Positions 1 to 8,557 of a DNA stretch of 32,868 bases are shown piece by piece (within the stretch, counting starts at the first letter, position 1; every line of letters starts with the position of its first letter). The notes under the pieces were generated by a model. It was not told where the DNA came from and did not search any database. It was given only the letters and a program-made list of their open reading frames with translations. The position numbers were made by a program, and so were the translations under genes. Source of the stretch: Pseudomonadota bacterium (lineage in GTDB: Bacteria; Pseudomonadota; Gammaproteobacteria; Xanthomonadales; Xanthomonadaceae); contig JAEWGI010000005.1 in assembly GCA_023388355.1 (NCBI GenBank), positions 1 to 32,868 on the forward strand, read 5' to 3'.

Positions 1-1338
1 TGGGGCTTCGCCGCGACCAACGGCCTCGGTACCGACGCGGTCGCCGCGGCGGCCCGCCAGGCCACGGCCATCGCACGCGCCAATGCCTCCATCCAGGCGC
101 ATCCGGTGCAGCTCGCCCCCGCGCCCGGGCTGGGCGAGCGCAGCTGGCGCACGCCGCTGCGCCGCAACGGCATGGAGGTGCCGGTGCAGGAAAAGCTCGA
201 GCACCTGCTCGAGGTCAACGGCGCGGCCATGGCCGCCGGCGCGGACTTCATCGAATCGAACCTCTTCCTCGTCAACGAACAGAAATACTTCGCCTCCACC
301 GACGGCTCCTGGATCGACCAGGACGTGCATCGCATCTGGGCGCCGTTCACGGTCACCGCGGTCGACAAGGCCAGCGGGAAGTTCCGCACGCGCCAGGGCC
401 TGGGCGCGCCGGTGGGCATTGGCTACGAGTACCTGGACGGCGACGCCTCCGGGAAGGTCCATCTGCCCGGCGGCCTGGTGCAGTACCGCGACTCCTACGA
501 CATGATCGAGGACGCGGTGGCGGCGGCGAGGCAGGCGCGCGAGAAGCTCGTGGCGCCCTCGGTGAAGCCCGGCCGCTACGACCTCGTCCTCGACCCGTCC
601 AACCTCTTCCTCACCATCCACGAGAACGTCGGCCATCCGCTCGAACTCGACCGCGTGCTCGGCTACGAGGCCAACTACGCCGGCACCAGCTTCGCCACCC
701 TCGACAAGCGCGAGTCCGGCTACCGCTGGGGCAGCGAGCGTGTGAACTTCGTGGCCGAGCGCACCACGCCCGGCACCCTCGGCGCGGTCGGCTATGACGA
801 CGAAGGCGTGGAAACGCGGCGCTGGGACCTGGTCCGCGACGGCGTCCTGGTCGACTATCAGACGATCCGCGACCAGGCCCACATCCTCGGCAAGACCTCG
901 TCCAACGGCTGCTGCCATGCCGACTCCTGGTCGAGCGTGCAGTTCCAGCGCATGCCCAACGTCTCGCTGCAGCCGGGCCAGGCGCCGCTGTCGGTCGAGG
1001 AGATGATCGGCGGCGTCGAAGACGGGATCTGGATCCACGGCCGCGGCTCGTATTCCATCGACCAGCAGCGCTACAACGCCCAGTTCGGTGGCCAGCTCTG
1101 CTACGCGATCAAGGACGGGAAGCTGGCCGGCATGGTCGAGGACGTGGCCTACCAGATCCGCACGCCCGAGTTCTGGAACGCCTGCAGCGCGATCTGCGAC
1201 CGGCGCGACTTCCGCCACGGCGGCTCCTTTTTCGACGGCAAGGGACAGCCCTCGCAGGTTTCCGCGGTCTCGCACGGCTCGAGCACGACGCGCTTCGACG
1301 GCATCAACATCATCAACACCGCGCGTAACCTCGGCTGA
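1..1338 (+). CDS. TldD-type metallopeptidase homologue (copy 1, 5' truncated by window)
   Basis: The reading frame is open from base 1, so the protein starts before the window. It is a TldD/PmbA (peptidase U62) family member. The zinc motif HENVGH is at bases 619-636, and a late Cys in FWNACSAICD followed by GKGQPSQ matches the region that supplies the third metal ligand in E. coli TldD (family knowledge). TldD acts with a TldE partner as a protease that trims unfolded or modified peptides such as microcin B17 precursor and CcdA. This copy is closely similar along its whole visible length to the next gene, so the two are a tandem duplication. Its N-terminus, and so whether it also has a Tat signal, cannot be seen. 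A hairpin at 1399-1428 separates it from copy 2. Confidence 0.9.
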   Translation, partial: WGFAATNGLGTDAVAAAARQATAIARANASIQAHPVQLAPAPGLGERSWRTPLRRNGMEVPVQEKLEHLLEVNGAAMAAGADFIESNLFLVNEQKYFASTDGSWIDQDVHRIWAPFTVTAVDKASGKFRTRQGLGAPVGIGYEYLDGDASGKVHLPGGLVQYRDSYDMIEDAVAAARQAREKLVAPSVKPGRYDLVLDPSNLFLTIHENVGHPLELDRVLGYEANYAGTSFATLDKRESGYRWGSERVNFVAERTTPGTLGAVGYDDEGVETRRWDLVRDGVLVDYQTIRDQAHILGKTSSNGCCHADSWSSVQFQRMPNVSLQPGQAPLSVEEMIGGVEDGIWIHGRGSYSIDQQRYNAQFGGQLCYAIKDGKLAGMVEDVAYQIRTPEFWNACSAICDRRDFRHGGSFFDGKGQPSQVSAVSHGSSTTRFDGINIINTARNLG

Positions 1339-1398
1339 GGCCGGGACCCTGCCATTGGTTTATTGACCCCCCGCGAGGGGCATGGCAAGAATCGGGAC

Positions 1399-1428
1399 GG
1401 CCTGCGGGATGCAACGGCACCGCAGGCC
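1399..1428 (+). terminator. Hairpin between the two TldD genes (possible terminator or attenuator)
   Basis: GGCCTGCGG (1399-1407) is perfectly repeated in inverted form as CCGCAGGCC (1420-1428) with a 12-nt loop. It lies between the stop of copy 1 and the proposed start of copy 2. There is no T-run after it, only TT, so it may tune read-through rather than end transcription. A smaller CCCC-GCGA-GGGG hairpin lies just upstream at about 1369-1380. Confidence 0.4.
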
Positions 1429-1461
1429 TTCCAATCCACGCGCACTCACCGGGGAACCGCC

Positions 1462-3096
1462 TTGGACCGACGTGACTTCCTGACCATCAGCGGCATCGGC
1501 CTGGGTGGCCTGATGCTGCCGTCCATGTTCACCCGCGCCATCGCCGCGGAAGAACTCGCCACCAGCATCGACGTCGGCCGCAAGAAGATGCTCGCCGACG
1601 CGGCGCTGGCCGCTGCGCGCGAGTCCGGCGCCAGCTACGCCGACGTCCGCATCGGCCGCTACCTGCGCCAGTTCGTGATCACCCGCGAGGACAAGGTGCA
1701 GAACGTGGTCAACACCGAGTCCACCGGCGTCGGCGTGCGCGTGATCGCGAACGGCGCCTGGGGCTTCGCGGCCACCAACAGCATGACGCCCGACGGCGTG
1801 GCCGGCGCCGCGCGCCAGGCCGCGGCCATCGCCCTGGCCAACGCGAAAACGCAGACCGCACCGGTGCGCTTCGCCGCCGCGCCCGGCCACGGCGAAGTCT
1901 CCTGGCGCACGCCCATCCGCCGCAACGCGATGGAGGTTCCGCTCAAGGAGAAGGTCGACCTGCTGCTGGGCGTCAACGCCGCGGCCACCAATGCCGGCGC
2001 CGACTTCGTCAACTCGATGCTGTTCCTGGTCAACGAGCAGAAGTACTTCGCCTCAACCGACGGCTCCTACATCGACCAGGACGTGCACCGCATCTGGGCG
2101 CCGATGACGGTCACCGCCATCGACAAGTCCAGCGGGAAATTCCGCACGCGCGACGGCCTGTCCTCGCCCATGGGCCTGGGCTACGAATACTTCGACGGCG
2201 ACCCGGCGCAGAAGTTCGTCTCGCCCAACGGCGTGGTGAACTACGGCCACTCCTACGACATGGTCGAGGACGCGGTGGCGGCGGCGAAGCAGGCGCGCGA
2301 GAAGCTCACCGCGCCTTCGGTCAAGCCCGGCCGTTACGACCTGGTGCTCGATCCCTCGCACACCTGGCTGACCATCCATGAATCCGTCGGCCATCCGCTC
2401 GAGCTCGACCGCGTGCTCGGCTACGAGGCCAACTACGCCGGCACCAGCTTCGCCACCCTCGACAAGCGCGAGTCCGGCTTCCGCTACGGCAGCGACGAAG
2501 TGACCATCTTCGCCGACAAGACCCAGCCCGGCAGTCTCGGCGCCGTGGCCTACGACGACGAAGGCGTGGCCTGCAAGCGCTGGGACCTGATCCGCGACGG
2601 CATCCTGGTCGACTACCAGACCATCCGCGACCAGGCCCACATCCTCGGCAAGACCGAGTCCGATGGCTGCTGCTACGCCGACTCCTGGTCGACCGTGCAG
2701 TTCCAGCGCATGCCCAACGTCTCGCTCGCGCCGGGCAAGGCGAAGCTGTCGGTGGACGAGATGATCAAGGACGTCGAGGACGGCATCTACATCGTCGGCG
2801 ACGGCTCGTTCTCGATCGACCAGCAGCGCTACAACGCCCAGTTCGGCGGCCAGCTGTTCTATGAAATCAAGGACGGCGCCATCACCGGCATGATCGAGGA
2901 CGTGGCCTACCAGATCCGCACCCCGGAATTCTGGAACGCCTGCGTGGCCGTCTGCGACGAGTCCGACTACCGCCTGGGCGGTTCGTTCTTCGACGGCAAG
3001 GGCCAGCCCTCGCAGGTCTCGGCGGTCTCGCACGGCTCGAGCACCGCGCGCTTCAACGGCATCAACGTCATCAACACCGCCCGTTCGCTCGGCTGA
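1462..3096 (+). CDS. TldD-type metallopeptidase homologue (copy 2) with twin-arginine signal
   Basis: TldD/PmbA family protein of 544 aa if read from TTG at 1462. That start is chosen because GGGGAA precedes it and because it places a Tat-like signal at the N-terminus: DRRDFLTIS, a hydrophobic stretch GIGLGGLMLPSMF, then a likely cleavage after AIA. The frame stays open to a TTG at 1363, but the added residues look non-coding. HESVGH at residues 306-311 is the metal motif, and a late Cys (FWNACVAVCD, then GKGQPSQ) could be the third ligand. TldD needs a TldE partner, and one starts 18 bp downstream. E. coli TldD is cytoplasmic, so a Tat signal here is unusual and implies a periplasmic or membrane-associated role. 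The signal is read by eye. Confidence 0.9.
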   Translation: MDRRDFLTISGIGLGGLMLPSMFTRAIAAEELATSIDVGRKKMLADAALAAARESGASYADVRIGRYLRQFVITREDKVQNVVNTESTGVGVRVIANGAWGFAATNSMTPDGVAGAARQAAAIALANAKTQTAPVRFAAAPGHGEVSWRTPIRRNAMEVPLKEKVDLLLGVNAAATNAGADFVNSMLFLVNEQKYFASTDGSYIDQDVHRIWAPMTVTAIDKSSGKFRTRDGLSSPMGLGYEYFDGDPAQKFVSPNGVVNYGHSYDMVEDAVAAAKQAREKLTAPSVKPGRYDLVLDPSHTWLTIHESVGHPLELDRVLGYEANYAGTSFATLDKRESGFRYGSDEVTIFADKTQPGSLGAVAYDDEGVACKRWDLIRDGILVDYQTIRDQAHILGKTESDGCCYADSWSTVQFQRMPNVSLAPGKAKLSVDEMIKDVEDGIYIVGDGSFSIDQQRYNAQFGGQLFYEIKDGAITGMIEDVAYQIRTPEFWNACVAVCDESDYRLGGSFFDGKGQPSQVSAVSHGSSTARFNGINVINTARSLG

Positions 3097-3114
3097 CCGG
3101 CACAGGAGAACACC

Positions 3115-4449
3115 ATGAGCATCTTTACCGAAGCCGAAGCCAGGGCCATCCTCGACAAGGTCGTCGCCCTGTCCACGGCCGATGAATGCACCGCAACCCT
3201 GTCCGGCGGCAACAACGGCAACATCCGCTTCGCGCTCAACGACGTGTCCACCAGCGGCATCGTCGACAACGTCGAGCTGGCGGTGTCGGTCGCGTTCGGC
3301 AAGCGCGTGGGCACCGCGACCATCAACGAGTTCGACGACGCCGCGCTCGAGCGCGTGGTGCGGCGCGCCGAGGACCTGGCGCGGCTGGCGCCGGAGAACC
3401 CGGAGTTCATGCCGGCGATCGGCAAGCAGGCCTATACGCCGACCGGCACCCATAGCGCCGCGACCGCGGCGATCACGCCCGCGTACCGCGCCCAGGTGGC
3501 GGCCGATTCCATCGCTCCCTGCCGCGAGGCCGGCCTGGTGGCGGCGGGCTTCCTGGAGGACAGCCGCTCGTTCACCGCGATCGCCAACAGCAACGGCAAC
3601 TTCGGCTACCAGACCTCGACCGGCGCCGACTACACCTGCACCGTGCGCACCGAGGACGGCCGCGGTTCGGGCTGGGTGGGGCGCAACGTCACCGACGTCT
3701 CGAACCTCGACGCGTCGGCCAGCATCGGCGTCGCGATCCGCAAGGCGCGCGAGTCGGCCGACGCCAGGGCGCTGGAGCCGGGCAAGTACACCGTGGTGCT
3801 CGAGCCGCACGCGGCCGCCGGCCTGATCTCGTTCATGATGTACTACTTCGACGCACGCCAGGCCGACGAGGGCCGCAGCTTCCTGTCGAAGAAGGGCGGC
3901 GGCAACAAGCTTGGCGAACAGGTCTACGACCCGCGGGTGAACATCTGGGCCGATCCGGCCGATCCCGACGCGCCGGTGCTGCCCTGGGACGCGGAGGGCA
4001 TGGCCCGCAAGCGCATGCCGGTGATCCAGGACGGCAAGATCGCCAACATGCTGTATTCGCGCTACTGGGCGCAGCAGCAGGGCCGCGAGCCGGTGGCCAC
4101 GCCGGGCAACCTGATCATGTCCGGCGGCACCAAGTCCACCGCCGACCTGGTGCGCGAAACCGAGCGCGGCATCCTGGTCACGCGCACCTGGTACATCCGC
4201 ATGGTCGATCCGCAGACCGTGCTGCTCACCGGCCTGACGCGCGACGGCACGTTCTACATCGAGAACGGGCAGATCCGGCACCCGGTGAAGAACTTCCGCT
4301 TCAACGAATCGCCGGTGATCATGCTCAACAACATCGACGAACTCGGCCGTCCGGTGCGGGTGAGCGGCGATGAATCGCGCTTCGCCATGATGATCCCGCC
4401 GATGCGCCTGCGCGATTTCACCTTCACCTCGCTCTCCGACGCGGTGTGA
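3115..4449 (+). CDS. TldE/PmbA-type partner of the TldD homologues
   Basis: A 444-aa TldD/PmbA family protein without an HExxxH motif, as expected for the non-catalytic TldE (PmbA) half of the heterodimeric protease. The start ATG has a clear AGGAGA site 6-9 bases upstream. The N-terminus (MSIFTEAEARAILDKV) is amphipathic and shows no signal peptide, unlike TldD copy 2 immediately upstream. If the pair works outside the cytoplasm, this subunit would have to be carried through the Tat pore bound to its partner. It could instead serve either of the two upstream TldD copies. The operon position, 18 bp after TldD copy 2, strongly supports pairing. Confidence 0.9.
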   Translation: MSIFTEAEARAILDKVVALSTADECTATLSGGNNGNIRFALNDVSTSGIVDNVELAVSVAFGKRVGTATINEFDDAALERVVRRAEDLARLAPENPEFMPAIGKQAYTPTGTHSAATAAITPAYRAQVAADSIAPCREAGLVAAGFLEDSRSFTAIANSNGNFGYQTSTGADYTCTVRTEDGRGSGWVGRNVTDVSNLDASASIGVAIRKARESADARALEPGKYTVVLEPHAAAGLISFMMYYFDARQADEGRSFLSKKGGGNKLGEQVYDPRVNIWADPADPDAPVLPWDAEGMARKRMPVIQDGKIANMLYSRYWAQQQGREPVATPGNLIMSGGTKSTADLVRETERGILVTRTWYIRMVDPQTVLLTGLTRDGTFYIENGQIRHPVKNFRFNESPVIMLNNIDELGRPVRVSGDESRFAMMIPPMRLRDFTFTSLSDAV

Positions 4450-4472
4450 CCCGGCCTCGCAACCACCGTGCC

Positions 4473-4512
4473 CCCTCCCCCGCGCGCGGGGGAGGGCAGG
4501 GGTGGGGGCAGC
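4473..4512. repeat. REP-like GC-rich palindrome with G-rich tail
   Basis: A perfect 24-nt palindrome at 4473-4496 has 12-base arms beginning CCCTCCCCCGCG. It is followed by a G-rich tail, CAGGGGTGGGGGC. The palindrome-plus-tail design recurs at 5359, 5455 (inverted), 19484 and 19588. It lies in the gap between the TldE and DUF4159 genes. Such elements are common and non-coding in GC-rich gammaproteobacteria. The stem could also act on the transcript. Confidence 0.75.
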
Positions 4513-4603
4513 CACCGGCCTGGAGCAGATCGTCGGATCCTCCGCGCCCGTCCCGCCGCCCGTGCACCTCCGTGGGGCTTTCGCCCACATGAGCGGTGCA
4601 CGC

Positions 4604-5317
4604 ATGAACCGGGCGCAGTTCCTGCGCCTGGGCCTCGGTGCTGCCGCCGGCGCGTGGTTGGCAACGAAGTCTCTTGACGCGCATGCCGCCGGCGCGGCCA
4701 GCTACGACTTCTGGTTCACCCGCCTCAAGTACGACTCCGGCAACTGGGACGTCGACGAGCGCATGCCGTCGAACCTGATCACTTCGCTGATCGACTACAC
4801 CGGGCTGCGCGTGGACCCGGAGGAGCACGTGGTCGAGCTGGCCGACCCGAAGATGCTGTCGGCCCCGTTCTGCTACCTGGCCGGGCACAAGCTGGTCGAG
4901 TTCAACCCGGCCGAGCGGCGCAACTTCGAGCGCTACGTGCGCAACGGCGGCTTCGTGCTCGTGGACGACTGCAACCACGACATCGACGGCCTGTTCGCGA
5001 AATCGTTCGAGGCGCAGATGGCCGCGATCTTCGGCCCGCGCGCGCTCGGGAAGCTGCCCGACAGCCATCCGCTCTACAGCAGCTTCTTCCGCTTTCCCGA
5101 CGGCCCGCCGACCACCAGCTTCGAGCTCAACGGCTGGGGCGACGACCTGGTTCACGACTACCTCAAGGGCATCAGCATCGACGGCCGGCTCGGCGTGCTC
5201 TACAGCAACAAGGACTACGGCTGCGAATGGGACTACGACTGGCGCAACAAGCGCTTCCTGGCCGAGGACAACACGAAGTTCGCGGTCAACATCGTGGTCT
5301 ACGCGCTGACCGCATGA
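4604..5317 (+). CDS. DUF4159 domain protein with Tat-like signal sequence
   Basis: About 237 aa from ATG 4604; ATG 4589, five codons upstream, is equally possible and neither has a strong ribosome site. The N-terminus [20 protein letters not shown] resembles a Tat leader in which the second Arg of the pair is lost, followed by AHA as a possible cleavage site. The mature part ([19 protein letters not shown], then [10 protein letters not shown] and [16 protein letters not shown]) is typical of DUF4159. This family has a flavodoxin/amidotransferase-like fold, has no established function, and is commonly found beside MoxR/DUF58 genes. Here it sits between the TldD/E genes and moxR, suggesting it belongs to the same envelope-associated machine. 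Confidence 0.85.
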   Translation: MNRAQFLRLGLGAAAGAWLATKSLDAHAAGAASYDFWFTRLKYDSGNWDVDERMPSNLITSLIDYTGLRVDPEEHVVELADPKMLSAPFCYLAGHKLVEFNPAERRNFERYVRNGGFVLVDDCNHDIDGLFAKSFEAQMAAIFGPRALGKLPDSHPLYSSFFRFPDGPPTTSFELNGWGDDLVHDYLKGISIDGRLGVLYSNKDYGCEWDYDWRNKRFLAEDNTKFAVNIVVYALTA

Positions 5318-5355
5318 GCAGTCCGCCGTCCCGCCGCAGCAGCGATCCCGCCTCT

Positions 5356-5482
5356 GCTCCCTCCCCTTCAAGGGGAGGGCCGGGGCGGGGATGGTGTCGC
5401 AGGCGCATGCGCCACACCCAGCCGCATCATTCCAGTCACACCATCCCCACCCAACCCTCCCCTTGAAGGGGAGGGCTTCGGC
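5356..5482. repeat. Pair of REP-like palindromes in inverted orientation (BIME-like)
   Basis: Two near-identical palindromes lie in the DUF4159-moxR gap. The first (5359-5379) has arms CCCTCCCCTT/AAGGGGAGGG around one base and a GGGGATGGTGT tail. The second (5455-5475) has the same arms around one base but is inverted, with the complementary ACACCATCCCC before it. Between them is GGCGCATGCGCC (5402-5413), a perfect 12-nt palindrome. The whole unit can fold as one long cruciform or RNA hairpin. Because moxR starts 18 bp downstream, the structure would be in its leader if the cluster is one transcript. Confidence 0.8.
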
Positions 5483-5499
5483 ACCCAACGGATCTTCCA

Positions 5500-6498
<999 letters not shown>

Positions 6499-6512
6499 GC
6501 GTCGCGACCACC

Positions 6513-7409
6513 GTGGGCTGGGATCCCGTCACTCCGGGTCTGCGCGCGCAGCTGCGCGCGCTGCGCATCGCCTCGCGCCGCGGCAGCCCGCTGCGCGGCG
6601 GCGGCGAGCACCGCAGCCGCGACAGGGGCGCGGGACTGGAGTTCTCGCAGTACCGCGGCTACGAGCCCGGAGACGAGCTGCGCCGCATCGACTGGAAGCT
6701 GTACGCGCGCAGCGACCGCTACTTCGTGCGCGAGGCCGAGCGCGACAGCCCGCTGGCCGTGTGGATCATGCTCGATGCCAGCGCGTCCATGGCGCAGGCC
6801 GACGAAACCCGGCCCGACTGGTCGCGGCTGGATGCGGCCAGGGCGCTGGCGGCCTGCATCGCCGAGGTCGCGCTGCGGCAGGGCGATCGCGCCGGGATGG
6901 TGGCGCTGCGCGATGACGCGATCGCGTTCGCGCCCGCCGCCGCCGGCAGTCGCCAGCGCGAACGGCTGCTGTTCGAACTCGACCGCGTGCAGGCCGGCGG
7001 CGGCGTGCCCGACGAAGCGCGGCTGCGCCCGCTCTGGGAGCGCATCGCGCCCGACGACCTGGTGGTGGTGCTGGGCGACCTGCTCGATCCCGCGGTGCCC
7101 GACCTTGCGGTCCGCCTGGCTGCCGCGCGCCGCGAGGTGCTGGCGATCCAGCTGCTGACCGTGGCCGAGCGGGATTTCCCGTTCGACGACGGGCGCCGCT
7201 TCATCGATCCGGAAACCGGTGAAGCGCTGCCGGGCGACGCACGCGCGCTGCGCGCCGGCTTCCTCGCGCGTTTCGGCGAGGCGCAGCAGCGCCTGCACGC
7301 GCGGCTTGCCGAAGCCGGCATCCGTCGCGCCGTACACGTGCTCGACGAGCCGCTGCTGCAGCCGCTGCGGCAGCTGTTCGCGGCCGGCCCGGGAAGCGCG
7401 GAGGCATGA
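6513..7409 (+). CDS. DUF58 domain protein (vWA-like MoxR partner)
   Basis: 298 aa from GTG 6513, 14 bp after the moxR stop; this is the first plausible start after that stop, and the upstream open frame only shadows moxR. It contains the DUF58 signature: LEFSQYRGYEPGDELRRIDW (residues 42-61), then ARSDRYFVREAE, then the MIDAS-like LDASASM with D88, S90 and S92. DUF58 proteins are cytosolic or peripheral partners of MoxR ATPases. The last four bases overlap the next start (ATGA), indicating translational coupling. Confidence 0.93.
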   Translation: MGWDPVTPGLRAQLRALRIASRRGSPLRGGGEHRSRDRGAGLEFSQYRGYEPGDELRRIDWKLYARSDRYFVREAERDSPLAVWIMLDASASMAQADETRPDWSRLDAARALAACIAEVALRQGDRAGMVALRDDAIAFAPAAAGSRQRERLLFELDRVQAGGGVPDEARLRPLWERIAPDDLVVVLGDLLDPAVPDLAVRLAAARREVLAIQLLTVAERDFPFDDGRRFIDPETGEALPGDARALRAGFLARFGEAQQRLHARLAEAGIRRAVHVLDEPLLQPLRQLFAAGPGSAEA

Positions 7410-8557
7410 ACCCGGTGCTGCTGCTGCCGGCGGGACTGGCCGCGCTCGCCGCGCTGGCGCTACCGCTGCTGATCCACCTGGCGCGGCGCCAGCAGCAGCG
7501 GCCGACCGTGTTCGCCGCCCTGCGCTGGCTGCGCGCCCGGCCGAAGCCGCGGCGCCGCATCCGCTTCGACGAACGCTGGCTGCTGGCCCTGCGCCTGCTG
7601 CTGCTGGCGCTGCTGGCGGTGCTGCTCGCCCGGCCGGCGCTGCTGGACGTGGTGGACGCGCGCCCGCGCGTGCTGGTGGTGCCGGGCGTGGACGCTTCGG
7701 CGGTCGCCGACCTGCGTTCGGATCGGGAGCTGGATGCGCGCTGGCTGGCACCGGGCTTTCCCCCGCTGGATGAAGCGGCACCCGCAGGCGGTACCGCGAC
7801 CGCCAGCCTGCTGCGCGAGTTCGATGCCGCGCTTGCACCCGCCGCATCGCTCGCCGTGCTGGTTCCCGAACGCATGATCGGCGCCGACGCCGCACGCCTG
7901 CAGCTCTCGCGCAGCGTGGACTGGCGGAGCGTGGCTGGCGGCGCCTGGCCGGAGCCGGCGGTCGACGCGGCGCCTGCGATCGCGATCCGCCACGACGACG
8001 CGCATCGCGGCGGCGCGCGTCATCTGCAGGCCGCGGCGCTTGCCTGGCAGGACGGGGAAGGGGCGCAGGTCGACGTGGCGGAGTCGGCGGACCTGCCGGC
8101 GAAGGATGGCGCGGCGCTGGCCTGGCTGCATCCCGGCGCGCTGCCGCACGAAGTGTTGCGCCGCGTGGAGCAGGGCGGGACCGCGCTGCTGCCGGCCGAT
8201 GCGCGGCTGCCCGACGGCGTCGAGCCGACCGTGGCGTGGCGCGACGACGGGGGCGAGCCGCTGCTGCACGTCGCGCGCCTCGGAAAGGGCAGGGTGCTGC
8301 AGCTGACGCGCGCGCTGACGCCCGCTGCGATGCCGCAACTGCTCGATCCCTCCTTCCCGCATGCGCTGCGCGACCGGCTGCTGCCCGCGCCCGCGCCGAC
8401 CGCAGTCGCGGCGAGCGACTACGCGCCGCATGCGGGCGCCGCCGCGACGGTGCCGTCGCCGCTGGACCTGCGGCCCTGGCTTGCGCTCGCGATCGCGCTG
8501 CTGTTCCTGCTCGAACGCTGGCTGGCGACCTCGCGCCGGCGCGGAGCGGCGGCATGA
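7406..8557 (+). CDS. BatA-like membrane protein (BatA N-terminal domain)
   Basis: 383 aa. The N-terminus has the BatA_N arrangement: a transmembrane helix at about residues 4-25, a basic loop (LARRQQQRPTVFAALRWL ... RPKPRRRIRF), then a second helix at about 58-78. A final helix lies near the C-terminus (LRPWLALAIALLFLLERWLA). The domain after helix 2 should be vWA-like, but where a full MIDAS (DxSxS) is expected it reads VPGVDASAVAD, so metal-dependent adhesion is probably lost. Most of the protein would face the periplasm. It overlaps both neighbours by ATGA, making a tight unit with DUF58 and the next membrane protein. Confidence 0.85.
   Translation: MNPVLLLPAGLAALAALALPLLIHLARRQQQRPTVFAALRWLRARPKPRRRIRFDERWLLALRLLLLALLAVLLARPALLDVVDARPRVLVVPGVDASAVADLRSDRELDARWLAPGFPPLDEAAPAGGTATASLLREFDAALAPAASLAVLVPERMIGADAARLQLSRSVDWRSVAGGAWPEPAVDAAPAIAIRHDDAHRGGARHLQAAALAWQDGEGAQVDVAESADLPAKDGAALAWLHPGALPHEVLRRVEQGGTALLPADARLPDGVEPTVAWRDDGGEPLLHVARLGKGRVLQLTRALTPAAMPQLLDPSFPHALRDRLLPAPAPTAVAASDYAPHAGAAATVPSPLDLRPWLALAIALLFLLERWLATSRRRGAAA

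Noticed and set aside
2053..4605. 850-codon open frame on the minus strand opposite the TldD/TldE genes
   Set aside because: It mirrors the third-position G/C bias of the plus-strand genes, is rich in Val/Ala/Gly/His/Arg without domain features, and the plus strand has clear family proteins.
4473..5482. CRISPR array
   Set aside because: The repeats are palindromes at irregular distance and in both orientations, without unique spacers of equal length or cas genes.
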